The notes under the pieces were generated by a model. The model had not been told where the DNA came from and did not search any database. It worked only from the letters and a program-made list of their open reading frames with translations. Below, piece after piece: positions 35,406 through 43,763 of a stretch of 64,000 bases of DNA. Each line of letters starts with the position of its first letter. The first letter of the stretch is position 1. This DNA comes from Heyndrickxia sp050281185. GTDB taxonomy: Bacteria; Bacillota; Bacilli; Bacillales; Bacillaceae_C. A program made the translations under genes and the position numbers. The stretch spans positions 32,363 to 96,362 of the forward strand of contig NZ_JBNNWS010000019.1 of NCBI RefSeq assembly GCF_050281185.1. The letters run 5' to 3'.

Positions 35406-36074
35406 ATGAATAAATACACATGGTTTATATTCAATTTTTTAGTTATTGTGGTAGCTGGTTATGTAGTTGTTCAATATTTTATTATGGACGGAACCCAAGC
35501 AGGGTTAGTTCAAATGAAGCTTATCTTTCTTTCTAAGTTAAGTATATTTTGGTATATTATGTTATTTATACACGTGGCAACTTGTGTAGTTGCATTAGTA
35601 ATTGGTCCTTTTACATTATCCACAAAGTTTAGAGAAAAGAATATCAATCGTCATCGAATGTTGGGTAAAATATATATGATTGGTATATTATTAGGTGGTG
35701 TTTCAGGGCTGTATTTATCTTTTTATGCTACTGGGGGATTAGTAGGGAAGATTGGTTTCGGTTTGTTATCAGTATTTTGGCTGATATCGGCATATCAAGC
35801 ATTAAATAGAGTTAAAAATAAAAAAATTCAAGAGCATCGCAATTGGATGATTAGAAATTATTCCTTAACCTTTGCGGCAGTTACATTAAGGCTTTGGTTA
35901 CCTTTGTTTGTATTGCTGTTTGGCTTAGAGCATTTTGAACTTAGTTATGCTGTTATCTCTTGGCTAGCCTGGGTGCCGAATTTAATTATTGCAGAAATAG
36001 TTATAAAACAAAATCTTAATAAGAGGCAGCAGCAGAAAAATAAAGATATCGACATTGTGAAGGTTTCCACTTAA
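35406..36074 (+). CDS. DUF2306 membrane protein
   Basis: 222 residues with about six membrane segments. Conserved features of the family are present: FREKNINRHRMLGKIYMIG and KIQEHRNWMIRNYSLTFAAV, whose His and Arg residues recall heme- or quinone-binding membrane proteins, although no function is established. AGAGTAGGAG precedes the ATG. Monocistronic, ended by the terminator at 36356. Confidence 0.75.
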   Translation: MNKYTWFIFNFLVIVVAGYVVVQYFIMDGTQAGLVQMKLIFLSKLSIFWYIMLFIHVATCVVALVIGPFTLSTKFREKNINRHRMLGKIYMIGILLGGVSGLYLSFYATGGLVGKIGFGLLSVFWLISAYQALNRVKNKKIQEHRNWMIRNYSLTFAAVTLRLWLPLFVLLFGLEHFELSYAVISWLAWVPNLIIAEIVIKQNLNKRQQQKNKDIDIVKVST

Positions 36075-36355
36075 ATAATCGGGTTCAATTAATTTATTTT
36101 TAGTTCTATCTATTAATTCGCAAAATGCTTTTTCAACATTAAGTACCATTGTGGGTACCGTACTGTAATTGGTTTTTTGTGTGGTGTATATGTACCAATC
36201 GGTGGTGTACAAAATTTATTATTTGACAACAAAATAGACTTGAGCATCGGGAGGATAGGGGCAATAGTACTTAATTTAATGAAGTAAAAGTGAGTGGAGT
36301 TAAGTATTATTTGATTGCCAGTAGTATATATCAATTCCAGCACAATATTTCATAT

Positions 36356-36386
36356 AAAACAGCCTTCGATTAAGAAGGCTGTTTTA
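36356..36386. terminator. Bidirectional terminator
   Basis: AAAACAGCCTTC pairs perfectly with GAAGGCTGTTTT around the loop GATTAA; A and T runs on both sides allow either direction. Confidence 0.85.
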
Positions 36387-36427
36387 TTGCTTCTTTTTTG
36401 TCATGCATCCTATCCTCTAAAAATATA

Positions 36428-36490
36428 TTGACAACTTCAATATCTCACTATTATTATAATTAATGACTATACTAAAGTATAGAAAAATAT
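36428..36490 (+). promoter_or_regulatory. Second copy of the TetR-type promoter/operator, before the SdpI-like gene
   Basis: TTGACA at 36428-36433, 18-base spacer and TATTAT at 36452-36457 repeat the MFS promoter exactly in layout. The perfect palindrome CTATACTAAAGTATAG (36467-36482) lies where the imperfect one lies at 32485-32500, and AAAAATATAC follows both. On the other strand ATGACAAAAAAGAAG then a stop corresponds to the start of tetR. The block looks like a diverged duplicate; it could place the downstream gene under the same regulator. Confidence 0.6.
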
Positions 36491-36675
36491 ACATGTGTCA
36501 AAAAAGTGTTGTAAATAAGTTTTCCTCCTTACTTGTAAATGTATAGAAAGGACAATATGTTGTATATAAACTTACTTTGACAGTGTGTTTTAAGAAATTA
36601 TTAGTTGGGCAACTGGATTTAGTCAAAATAAATAGATTAAAAAATCATTAAAGGTCACAGGAAAGGAGAATAATT

Positions 36676-37320
36676 ATGAAAAAACACATATTCCCGATTG
36701 TAATTATTGGAGGAACGATAATAATATGGCTCTTTTCATTACCTTATCTTTCTACTGAAATTCCTGTTCATTGGGGGCTAAAGGGTGAAATAGATAAATA
36801 TGAATCAAAATTAACCGCCATGTTGTCTTTAACAGGTATTATGGTGTTAACTTATTTTGCAATTACCATGCTACCAAAAGTTGATCCTAAAAGGGAAAAC
36901 TATAAATACTTTAAAAGAGGATACACATTTTTAGTCAATTTCTTTTTACTTCTATTTTTTATCATGAATGGTTTTGCCATCCTTGGTGGATTAGGGTATA
37001 AGCTACCATCAGGTAGTATAGGAATAATTTTAATAGGAACAATTTTTATTGTAATAGGTAACTTTCTTCAAATAATTCGATCCAATTTCTTTATTGGAAT
37101 TCGAACTCCTTGGACATTAAGTAGTGATGTTGTATGGACAAAAACTCATCGTTTTGCAGCTAAACTATTACTTATTTCTGGATTTATCATTATTCTAACA
37201 AGTTTATTACCTATAAAATGGACTGACTATTTAGTATTAGGAATAGTATGCTTTTCTGTTATATCAACAATATCTTACTCATATTTCATTTTTAAAAAAG
37301 AAGTCCAGATGATTAACTGA
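36676..37320 (+). CDS. SdpI/DUF1648-type membrane protein
   Basis: 214 residues. An N-terminal DUF1648 motif (LSTEIPVHWGLKGEIDKYES) is followed by SdpI-like membrane segments, with RSNFFIGIRTPWTLSSDVVW and THRFAAKLL, the conserved loop of SdpI. SdpI of B. subtilis gives immunity to the SdpC toxin and acts in signalling; many homologues stand alone without toxin genes, as here. AAAGGAG precedes the ATG. Confidence 0.85.
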   Translation: MKKHIFPIVIIGGTIIIWLFSLPYLSTEIPVHWGLKGEIDKYESKLTAMLSLTGIMVLTYFAITMLPKVDPKRENYKYFKRGYTFLVNFFLLLFFIMNGFAILGGLGYKLPSGSIGIILIGTIFIVIGNFLQIIRSNFFIGIRTPWTLSSDVVWTKTHRFAAKLLLISGFIIILTSLLPIKWTDYLVLGIVCFSVISTISYSYFIFKKEVQMIN

Positions 37321-37541
37321 ATTTTGAATATCTAAATATAAAATCATATATGTTTAATAGTACAATTGACTTTTTAGATTAATTTCTGAAGAGAAAAGGT
37401 AATAATTAAGATGAATGAGAGTAAATGTACTAATGCTAGTAGCTTAAAACAACAAATCTATTCATTTTTATTTACAATATAGACTGATCACACGGAAGCA
37501 GTTAAAAGAGGATAATTTGGATAATCAAAGGGGAGTGAAGG

Positions 37542-37946
37542 ATGGATTCAAGACAATTAGTTTTAGTGAGAAGTCACAAGTATGGAAAACTATTAATTAT
37601 CATTTTTTTCTTGATTTTATGCGGTTGTAATAAAAGGGAAGATTCAACTAGTAACAGCACTAAAAAAGAAATTCCTGTTACTTTGCATATTGTGAATTTA
37701 AAAGGGGAACCAAAAAAAGGAGTTACAGTTACCATTGTAGAATTTCCGAAGTCAGATAAACAGCCTAGTATTGAGAGGGGGCAAATATTAGGGAAAACAG
37801 ATAAAAAGGGGAATATTTATTGGCAAGATGGGATTAAAGGTAATTATTTTGTTGTTTTAAATAAAAATAAGACTCCAGTATCCATTAAAGTTTCATTAAC
37901 TGAAGAAAAAAAGAATTCTAGTATAACATTAATAATAGAAGATTAA
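37542..37946 (+). CDS. Small putative lipoprotein
   Basis: 134 residues. A longer than usual N-terminal stretch leads to a hydrophobic helix and LILCGCNK, a lipobox with Cys29. The mature part has LHIVNLKGEPKKGVTVTIVE and GKTDKKGNIYW, the strand pattern of a transthyretin/carboxypeptidase-regulatory-like beta sandwich. GGGGAGTGAAGG precedes the ATG. No partner gene; function unknown. Confidence 0.68.
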   Translation: MDSRQLVLVRSHKYGKLLIIIFFLILCGCNKREDSTSNSTKKEIPVTLHIVNLKGEPKKGVTVTIVEFPKSDKQPSIERGQILGKTDKKGNIYWQDGIKGNYFVVLNKNKTPVSIKVSLTEEKKNSSITLIIED

Positions 37947-37970
37947 CAATATTAAATTATTAAAAATTAA

Positions 37971-37996
37971 ACCTCATTTTTCTTTATGGGGTTCAT
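37971..37996 (+). terminator. Possible terminator of the lipoprotein gene
   Basis: AACCTCAT pairs with ATGGGGTT (one G-T pair) around a T-rich loop; T content downstream is moderate. Confidence 0.45.
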
Positions 37997-38223
37997 TTCA
38001 TTTATTGTTAGAAAAAAACTTTCAGCCATTTTTGAATTTCTTCTTCTGTAGATTTTGAATTTATACAGTTTCAATTCTATTAATATTAAAGCAAGATTTT
38101 ATTTTTTTAATCAATAATACTATTTATGTTAAATTTGAAAATGTTTTGTGTGAAATAAATTAAATACTTAATGTGAAAATATGAATGAAGAAGGTATGAT
38201 ATTATTACAGGAGGTGATTGGTG

Positions 38224-38697
38224 ATGACAAAGATTTATGAATCAAAAACAGGAGAAACTTCTATAAAAAAATATTTAATGCATAATAAAGATGCAATGAG
38301 CGGATGGCTTAGATTAAAAGAAATGTTTGAAAAAAGAGGGATCTTATCTTCGAACCTAAAAAAACAAGTAAGAAATACAATATTATATCCAGATAGTAGT
38401 AATAAGAGTAAATCTGACCTTTGTAATGATAAAATATTTGTTGCAGTAGATTTTGCAGAGAAATTTATGTTACAAAAAAGGGAGTTATCAAGTACTACGA
38501 TTAGTATGTTAAGAGAGTTTTTTACTAAACAGGAAATAAGTGAACTTTGTGCATTTATTGTATTTACATCTGCTTCGAGGGATTTAGAAGTGATGTTATC
38601 ATCAGTTTTATCTGAAAATTCAGTTAATGAAATAGATTCTCGGAATTGGAAAGAATATTTTATGGAAATTGTTAAATCTATTATGTTGTATAAATGA
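38224..38697 (+). CDS. Diverged AhpD/CMD-like protein lacking the CxxC pair
   Basis: 157 residues, clearly paralogous to the protein at 39812-40234: both share ESK, K-LMHNKDAMSGW against LLGHNEKVMEEW, GILSSNLKKQVR against GLLSSELKEQVR, and identical EISELCAFI. Where the other copy has NGCEYCKAKG this one has a shortened Ser/Lys segment, so the redox-active cysteine pair is gone. A 50-residue tail is extra or diverged. AGGAGG precedes a TTG, GTG, ATG series; I use the ATG at 38224. Without the cysteines peroxidase activity is unlikely, and it may be decaying or have a new role. Confidence 0.65.
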   Translation: MTKIYESKTGETSIKKYLMHNKDAMSGWLRLKEMFEKRGILSSNLKKQVRNTILYPDSSNKSKSDLCNDKIFVAVDFAEKFMLQKRELSSTTISMLREFFTKQEISELCAFIVFTSASRDLEVMLSSVLSENSVNEIDSRNWKEYFMEIVKSIMLYK

Positions 38698-38780
38698 AAA
38701 TAATTGTTTTTATTTAATCATATATTACAGGGGATAATTAATAAATTTCCCTTTTTTGTATTAATCACAGGTTCTCCATT

Positions 38781-38891
38781 TTGTCATGTATAACAGAAAA
38801 GTTAAAAGGGCTAACTCATCCGGATACTATTCGATTTAGTCAAGAATTAGAAATATTTATTTTAAGGTATCAACTATTTTTTTATGAATAA
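38781..38891 (+). pseudogene. Spo0E-like aspartyl-phosphatase fragment
   Basis: A 36-residue frame reads ITEKLKGLTHPDTIRFSQEL and continues to a YQ pair. This matches the pattern of Spo0E-family phosphatases of Spo0A-P, with the SQELD-type motif as SQELE and the spacing to the final YQ kept. There is no good start: only a TTG with a weak upstream AGG, and the usual N-terminal residues are absent. It is either a fragment or a very short gene. Confidence 0.45.
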
Positions 38892-39012
38892 GATCTTTAA
38901 GATTATGGAAAATACCATAAACTAATTGTAAGGAATACGAAGGATAGGGGATTATGGTGTAAAAAAATTGGGAAAGTCTTTAAAGGAGACAGAGTTAAAA
39001 TCATAATAGTTT

Positions 39013-39168
39013 ATACATGATGTTTTTGTTTCTGAAAGAGGCAACTTTTTAATGGTGTATGAAAAGGATTTACACAAAAATAATTACCTCTTGAGAGATA
39101 AGATTCCTTATGTTTGAATGCAAAAAGGAAAATCTTATAAACCAGGAGGTTTTATTAGTTTAGAGTAA
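39013..39168 (+). pseudogene. Broken open frame of unknown origin
   Basis: One frame runs through DVFVSERGNFLMVYEKDL and on to an in-frame TGA at 39115-39117, then continues MQKGKSYKPGGFISLE to a stop. The amino acid composition looks protein-like, but there is no start or ribosome binding site and no family recognised. Probably the end of a degraded gene. Confidence 0.3.
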
Positions 39169-39250
39169 GTGTATTAATAGAAGATAATTCTGTTGTCAAC
39201 TAGAAATAAAATTATTAGAAAACTAATCCAAAGTATTCTAGAAATATTGT

Positions 39251-39691
39251 TTAATCATTATTAATTCTTAAATTTGTTTGAACTTGCGAAAAAATAAAAT
39301 GTGTTACAGTATGGGCAATTGGGCTAACATTATCAATGAATTCTTCTGCTTTTGAAAAAGTTTCAAATTGCATTTTAATCATGTAACAGGTATTACCAGC
39401 GATACGATAACAAAATTCTACATTTGGTAGTTCCTCTATATATTTCTTAAAAGATTTGTAGTCGCCATTTTTAATGGTCGCTTCGATAATACAATGGATC
39501 GGTAAACCTAATTTCAAATAATCAATTTCTAAGGTATATTTCTTTATTATTCCAAATGACTCCATTTGTCTTACTCGTTCTGTTACAGAAGGGGATGACA
39601 AGTTGATTCTTCTCCCAAGTTCACTCATTGATAAACGACTATTTTGTCGTAATTCATCTATAATTTTTTTATCAATTTCATCAATTTTCAT
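39251..39691 (-). CDS. Lrp/AsnC family transcriptional regulator
   Basis: 146 residues: winged helix KIDEIDKKIIDELRQNSRLS with LSSPSVTERVRQM as recognition helix, then the RAM/AsnC ligand-binding domain. It is divergent from the CxxC-containing AhpD-like gene, whose start is 120 bases away, so it probably regulates that gene. It is not closely similar to the other Lrp protein at 3652. Ribosome binding site GAAAGAAGG on the minus strand precedes the ATG. Confidence 0.88.
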   Translation of the reverse strand: MKIDEIDKKIIDELRQNSRLSMSELGRRINLSSPSVTERVRQMESFGIIKKYTLEIDYLKLGLPIHCIIEATIKNGDYKSFKKYIEELPNVEFCYRIAGNTCYMIKMQFETFSKAEEFIDNVSPIAHTVTHFIFSQVQTNLRINND

Positions 39692-39811
39692 TTTAAAAGA
39701 AAACCTTCTTTCATTCGTTAAATTATATCATTAATATCTATTAATACATTAATTATTTAATGTAATTGATTAATTTTATTTTATATAATAATATACAAGG
39801 TGGTGTTAAAA

Positions 39812-40234
39812 ATGGCAAGAATTATTGAATCTAAATTTGGGAAAACCCCTTTTCAAAGACTTCTAGGACATAATGAAAAAGTAATGGAAGAATGGTCTAA
39901 CTTAGGTGAGGTATTAGAAAAAGATGGACTACTCTCTTCAGAATTAAAGGAACAAGTAAGGAGAACTTTAGCTCAGAGCAACGGTTGTGAATATTGTAAA
40001 GCAAAAGGAGCACCTGAGATTGATAAGTTTAATGAGAAAATTTCTATTGCAGTAGGTTTTACGGAAGTCTTTTTAAAACAAAAAGAAGATATACCAAATT
40101 CATCTTTTGAAATTTTAAAGAAGTATTTTACCGAGAAAGAAATAAGTGAACTTTGTGCATTTATTTCATTTACAACCGCTTCACAATATTTTGGAGCGAT
40201 GATGAAATTAGAAGCTGAAAATAATACAATTTGA
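39812..40234 (+). CDS. AhpD/carboxymuconolactone decarboxylase-like protein
   Basis: 140 residues, all-helical by composition. The CMD-type core has NGCEYCKAKGAPE with Cys59 and Cys62 as a redox pair, and KEISELCAFISFTTAS downstream. Family members such as AhpD use the CxxC in peroxide reduction; the His that usually follows the second Cys by three is not present, so the exact activity is uncertain. The ATG at 39812 is preceded by AAGGTGGTG. Divergent Lrp regulator and an upstream paralogue lacking the cysteines suggest a local duplication. Confidence 0.75.
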   Translation: MARIIESKFGKTPFQRLLGHNEKVMEEWSNLGEVLEKDGLLSSELKEQVRRTLAQSNGCEYCKAKGAPEIDKFNEKISIAVGFTEVFLKQKEDIPNSSFEILKKYFTEKEISELCAFISFTTASQYFGAMMKLEAENNTI

Positions 40235-40548
40235 TTTTAGATTAATTTGCAATAAAGATAAGGTCAGGTTTTTATTCTTATGTAACTCCATAACTAGTAA
40301 TTGTTAATAATCCCTATATCATTTAGAACATTCTATTTTTTATATATTAATTAAGTTATAATTAATAAAGTAGAAAATATATCTATTCTAGTTAATTGTG
40401 AAAGGTTTATTTATAAAGAACGTTGATAATATTGCTTTTGATTTTAAATATTGATGAAATATCATAATAATTGTTATTTTCCATCAATCACTGGAATAAA
40501 TATTTTGTTATTACTGAGAGTTATGATTGTAAGGAAGGAGAAAGATGA
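40235..40548. other. 314-base AT-rich gap
   Basis: I see no gene, terminator or recognisable regulatory site here. Confidence 0.5.
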
Positions 40549-41364
40549 TTGAAAAACCTGCTAATGATTACAGTTTTAGCTGTCACTCTTTTATTGTCTG
40601 GCTGCGGAGCTGCGAGAGTACCAATGTCAGTGAAAAACCATGATATGGGGAATATGGAGCCAGTTACCAGTGATAAGACGAATTCGGATTGGACAACACC
40701 AAAAGATGCAAAGGCAAATGAGGATGTTCCAATTACTATTCGAATTATGGATAAAAACAATAAGCTAATTAAAAAATTTGCTACTGTAAATGAAAAGAAA
40801 ATGCATATGATAGTTGTCAGCAAAGACCTTTCTTATTTTGATCATATTCATCCGACCTTAAAGGACAATGGAGAGTTTGATATTACTACTCAATTTCCAG
40901 CAGGCGGGGACTATAGAATGTATGCGGAAATAACCCCAGAGGGTGCAAGTGAATATAGCATTGAAGATCACTTGATCAATATACAAGGGGATATTCCAAA
41001 AGCAGAACCAATTGTTCCTGATAAGGATTTTACTAAAGTAATAGATGGAAAAAAGGTAACTCTCTCTTTTGATGACAAACTACAATCTAAAAAAAATATC
41101 CATATGACTTTTACTATTAGTGATGCAAACACGAAAAAGCCAATAACTGATCTTCAGCCTTATTTAGGCGCAATGGGACACGCTGTGGCTATTGACAAAG
41201 ATTTAAAACATTTTTTACACATTCACCCTATATATTCACAAACGACAGGTCCTGATGTTACATTTATGACTTATTTCCCTGAAAAGGGAATATATCGAGT
41301 TTGGGGACAATTTAATATCGATGGGAACATTTTAACGATTCCTTTTACAGTCGAAGTTTCGTAA
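40549..41364 (+). CDS. His/Met-rich lipoprotein with two YtkA-like repeats
   Basis: 271 residues with a lipoprotein signal (lipobox LSGC, Cys19). The mature part has two similar halves: one with KKMHMIVVSKDLSYFDHIHP and FPAGGDYRMYAEI, the other with GHAVAIDKDLKHFLHIHP and FPEKGIYRVWGQF. The MHM/HIHP clusters are candidate metal (copper-type) ligands. The halves recall YtkA-like or FixH-type periplasmic domains. The TTG start follows AAGGAG; an ATG five bases upstream is in another frame. Monocistronic, with a strong terminator. The metal role is inferred. Confidence 0.72.
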   Translation: MKNLLMITVLAVTLLLSGCGAARVPMSVKNHDMGNMEPVTSDKTNSDWTTPKDAKANEDVPITIRIMDKNNKLIKKFATVNEKKMHMIVVSKDLSYFDHIHPTLKDNGEFDITTQFPAGGDYRMYAEITPEGASEYSIEDHLINIQGDIPKAEPIVPDKDFTKVIDGKKVTLSFDDKLQSKKNIHMTFTISDANTKKPITDLQPYLGAMGHAVAIDKDLKHFLHIHPIYSQTTGPDVTFMTYFPEKGIYRVWGQFNIDGNILTIPFTVEVS

Positions 41365-41385
41365 AAACTTTACTGGTCAACTATA

Positions 41386-41429
41386 AAATACGCTTGGAAA
41401 GTTTAAAAAGCCAAGCGTATTTTGTTTTT
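41386..41429. terminator. Bidirectional terminator
   Basis: AAATACGCTTGG at 41386-41397 pairs with CCAAGCGTATTT at 41411-41422, then TTGTTTTT. It lies between convergent genes. Confidence 0.9.
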
Positions 41430-41514
41430 GGATAAGGTATTATTATTTCGTTTTTCTTTATGCTGTATTATTAAAGATTTCTATTCAAACGTTACAAAGT
41501 TTAAGAAAAATTCC

Positions 41515-42174
41515 TTAATCTTTAAAATCTGCTAATCCCTTTATATCCTTGTTTTTTCCAATTACAATCATTTTGTCGTTATGGCTTAAAGTGAAATTAG
41601 GATCAGGTGCAATTTCTAGTTCCCCATTATCATGACGGATAGCAATGACGTTGACATTATACTTTGCACGAATATTTAAATCGATTAATGATTTTCCAAC
41701 GATTCTTGATGGTATTCTCATCTCTTCAATGCTATATTCTTTAGATATTTCGATGTAATCAATAATATTTGGAGACATTAATTTGTGAGCAATCCTTAGC
41801 CCCATATCACGTTCGGGAAAGACTACTTCAGTTGCTCCGACTTTCGATAATACAATTCCATGATGTTTGTTTAATGCTTTTGCAACAATATGTTTAACAC
41901 CTAATTCATTGAGGATGACAACTGTTAAAATACTGGCTTGCATATTATCTCCAATTGAAACAATTACAGTATCAAAATTACGTATTCCTATATTTTTCAA
42001 GCTTCCTTCTTCTGTACTATCGGCAATCATAGCATGACTCACAATGTCCTGATTCTCTTCAATTCTTTCTTCTCTAATATCAATTCCTAGAACGTCATTA
42101 TTATCTGAATATAGCGCTTTTGCAATGGCTGAGCCAAATCTTCCTAGTCCGATAACTGCGTATTGCTTTTTCAT
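41515..42174 (-). CDS. ktrA: Potassium uptake regulatory subunit (KtrA/KtrC, RCK protein)
   Basis: 219 residues. RCK_N domain with the nucleotide-binding YAVIGLGRFGSAIAKAL and acidic DIREERIEENQ; RCK_C domain from about residue 135. It forms a cytosolic octameric ring that gates the KtrB/D channel in response to ATP/ADP and c-di-AMP. The ATG at 42174 is preceded by GAGGGA; an upstream in-frame GTG lies in that region. The membrane subunit gene is directly upstream in transcription. KtrC is the alternative assignment; I cannot decide between the paralogues. Confidence 0.9.
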   Translation of the reverse strand: MKKQYAVIGLGRFGSAIAKALYSDNNDVLGIDIREERIEENQDIVSHAMIADSTEEGSLKNIGIRNFDTVIVSIGDNMQASILTVVILNELGVKHIVAKALNKHHGIVLSKVGATEVVFPERDMGLRIAHKLMSPNIIDYIEISKEYSIEEMRIPSRIVGKSLIDLNIRAKYNVNVIAIRHDNGELEIAPDPNFTLSHNDKMIVIGKNKDIKGLADFKD

Positions 42175-42270
42175 CAATGAATCCCTCACTTTAAGAAATA
42201 CATTTTTTGTCGTTTTGGAAATTATAAAATATTCGCACTGCGGATAACTTTATAAAGAGCGAGGTTTACG

Positions 42271-42295
42271 TCTAGCTCCAGCGCTTGCGCTTTTG
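42271..42295. repeat. 25-bp deletion form of the 147-bp dispersed element
   Basis: GTCTAGCTCCAGCGC is joined directly to TTGCGCTTTT, the two ends of the element at 6600-6746 without its middle. It lies between the genes for the potassium channel and its regulator. AGCGC TTGCGCT can form a small hairpin. Confidence 0.7.
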
Positions 42296-42300
42296 TTCCT

Positions 42301-43647
42301 TTAGCCAATCATAAATCTTCCTTTTGGATGCCGATATAACTCTTTTGAATCTTTATGTGCTAACGCGATGGCAATCGTTAATGGTCCTAACCGACCGATA
42401 AACATTGTTAAAGCAATAATAATTTTCCCAGCTGAAGTAAGATTAGGTGTAAGCCCCATAGAAAGCCCAACAGTACCGAAGGCAGAGGTTGCTTCAAATA
42501 ATAATACAAGAAAATTCTTTCCAGTTTCGGTAATAGAGAGAATCATGGTTACAACAATCACCAATAATAAACTGCTTATAGCCACTGTTAAAGCCTTATA
42601 TATCATAGTCGGAACCAATCTTTGACGAAAAAATACAACATCTTCCTTCCCTTTTATTTGTGACCATGCTGCACCTAATAAAGTAACAAATGTTGTCGTC
42701 TTGATTCCACCTCCCGTCGATCCTGGAGAGGCGCCGATAAACATTAAAATAATCAATAAAAATACCGTTGAGTCAGTGAGATCAGGAATGTTTACCGTGC
42801 TGGCGCCAGCTGTTCTAGATGTAACTGATTGAAAAATTGATCCAAGAATTTTTCCGGAAGTTGATAAAGGCTGAAGAGTTTTAGGATTGTGAAATTCCAA
42901 TAAAAAAATGAACAAGGTTCCAAGAACAACTAAGGCACCTGTCGTGCAAAGTACTACCTTGCTATGGAGTGAAAATTTACTAAACGTTTTGTATTCTATA
43001 AAATCGTGAACAACAATGAAGCCAATACCACCTAAAATGATGAGCGAAGAAATGACTAAAGTAACTAAGGGATCATTTACATACCCAGTTAAACTTTGGA
43101 ATCCACCCATTAAATCAAATCCAGCATTATTAAAGTTAGAAATAGAATGGAAAATCCCATAATAAATTGCTTTTGAAATGGGCATTTCAAAAGCGAAGCG
43201 GATGCTTAACAAAAGAGCACCTGCTCCTTCGTTAACGAGAGTGAAAAGTAATACCGTTTTTACAAGCTTAACTACTCCTTGAGGTGATACAACATTTAAA
43301 GCTGCTTGTATCAGTAATCGTTCTTTAAGAGAGATTTTTTTACCAATTATTAGTGCAATTAATGTGGCAAATGTCATAAAGCCAAGTCCGCCAATTTGAA
43401 TTAAGGACAAAATGACGATTTGCCCAAAAAGTGAAAAGGTTGTCCCAGTATCTACTACTACTAGTCCTGTAACACATGTTGCTGAGGTAGCAGTAAATAA
43501 TGCACTTAACCAATCTATTTCTTCTCCATTTTGGGAGGCAATTGGAAGATGAAGAAGGATACACCCTATCAAGATAATGCAGGCAAATCCTAACGTTAGT
43601 ATTTTAGGCGGTGTTAATTTCAATCGTTTATACAAATTATTGAGCAT
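42301..43647 (-). CDS. ktrB: Potassium/sodium uptake membrane subunit (KtrB/KtrD)
   Basis: 448 residues of the Trk/Ktr/HKT family with four M1-P-M2 repeats. Selectivity filter glycines lie in ATSATCVTGLVVVD, SISNFNNAGFDLMG, SPGSTGGGIKTTT and SAFGTVGLSMGL. It conducts K+ together with the RCK subunit encoded 126 bases downstream. Here the channel gene precedes the regulator, the reverse of B. subtilis ktrAB, and ktrC/ktrD are unlinked there, so orthology is uncertain. GGGAGGA precedes the ATG. Confidence 0.9.
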   Translation of the reverse strand: MLNNLYKRLKLTPPKILTLGFACIILIGCILLHLPIASQNGEEIDWLSALFTATSATCVTGLVVVDTGTTFSLFGQIVILSLIQIGGLGFMTFATLIALIIGKKISLKERLLIQAALNVVSPQGVVKLVKTVLLFTLVNEGAGALLLSIRFAFEMPISKAIYYGIFHSISNFNNAGFDLMGGFQSLTGYVNDPLVTLVISSLIILGGIGFIVVHDFIEYKTFSKFSLHSKVVLCTTGALVVLGTLFIFLLEFHNPKTLQPLSTSGKILGSIFQSVTSRTAGASTVNIPDLTDSTVFLLIILMFIGASPGSTGGGIKTTTFVTLLGAAWSQIKGKEDVVFFRQRLVPTMIYKALTVAISSLLLVIVVTMILSITETGKNFLVLLFEATSAFGTVGLSMGLTPNLTSAGKIIIALTMFIGRLGPLTIAIALAHKDSKELYRHPKGRFMIG

Positions 43648-43763
43648 AATGCAAATCCTCCCATAAAATAAATCATTTTAGTTTGGCAATGATTCTATAT
43701 TTTTTATTCCATTTTTAGAAAATAAGATTATTCAGATAATTGATTTATGCTTATTAAATAAAA

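Larger units (their letters stand above)
36075..36675. other. 600-base gap with terminator and duplicated promoter
   Basis: It holds a terminator (36356-36386) and a second version of the tetR/MFS promoter-operator (36428-36490), described separately. The remainder is AT-rich, with a short minus-strand frame near 36120-36210 that I cannot assign. Confidence 0.6.
38698..39250. other. Gap with decaying gene fragments
   Basis: It holds a Spo0E-like fragment (38781-38891) and another broken frame (39013-39168). The rest is AT-rich without clear features. Confidence 0.5.

Noticed and set aside
36676..37320. SdpI-like gene as part of a cannibalism toxin system
   Set aside because: No sdpC-, sdpA- or sdpB-like gene is nearby; SdpI homologues are common without toxins.
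39251..40234. Lrp regulator plus AhpD-like gene considered as a toxin-antitoxin pair
   Set aside because: Divergent arrangement, protein sizes and families fit a regulator with its target enzyme gene.
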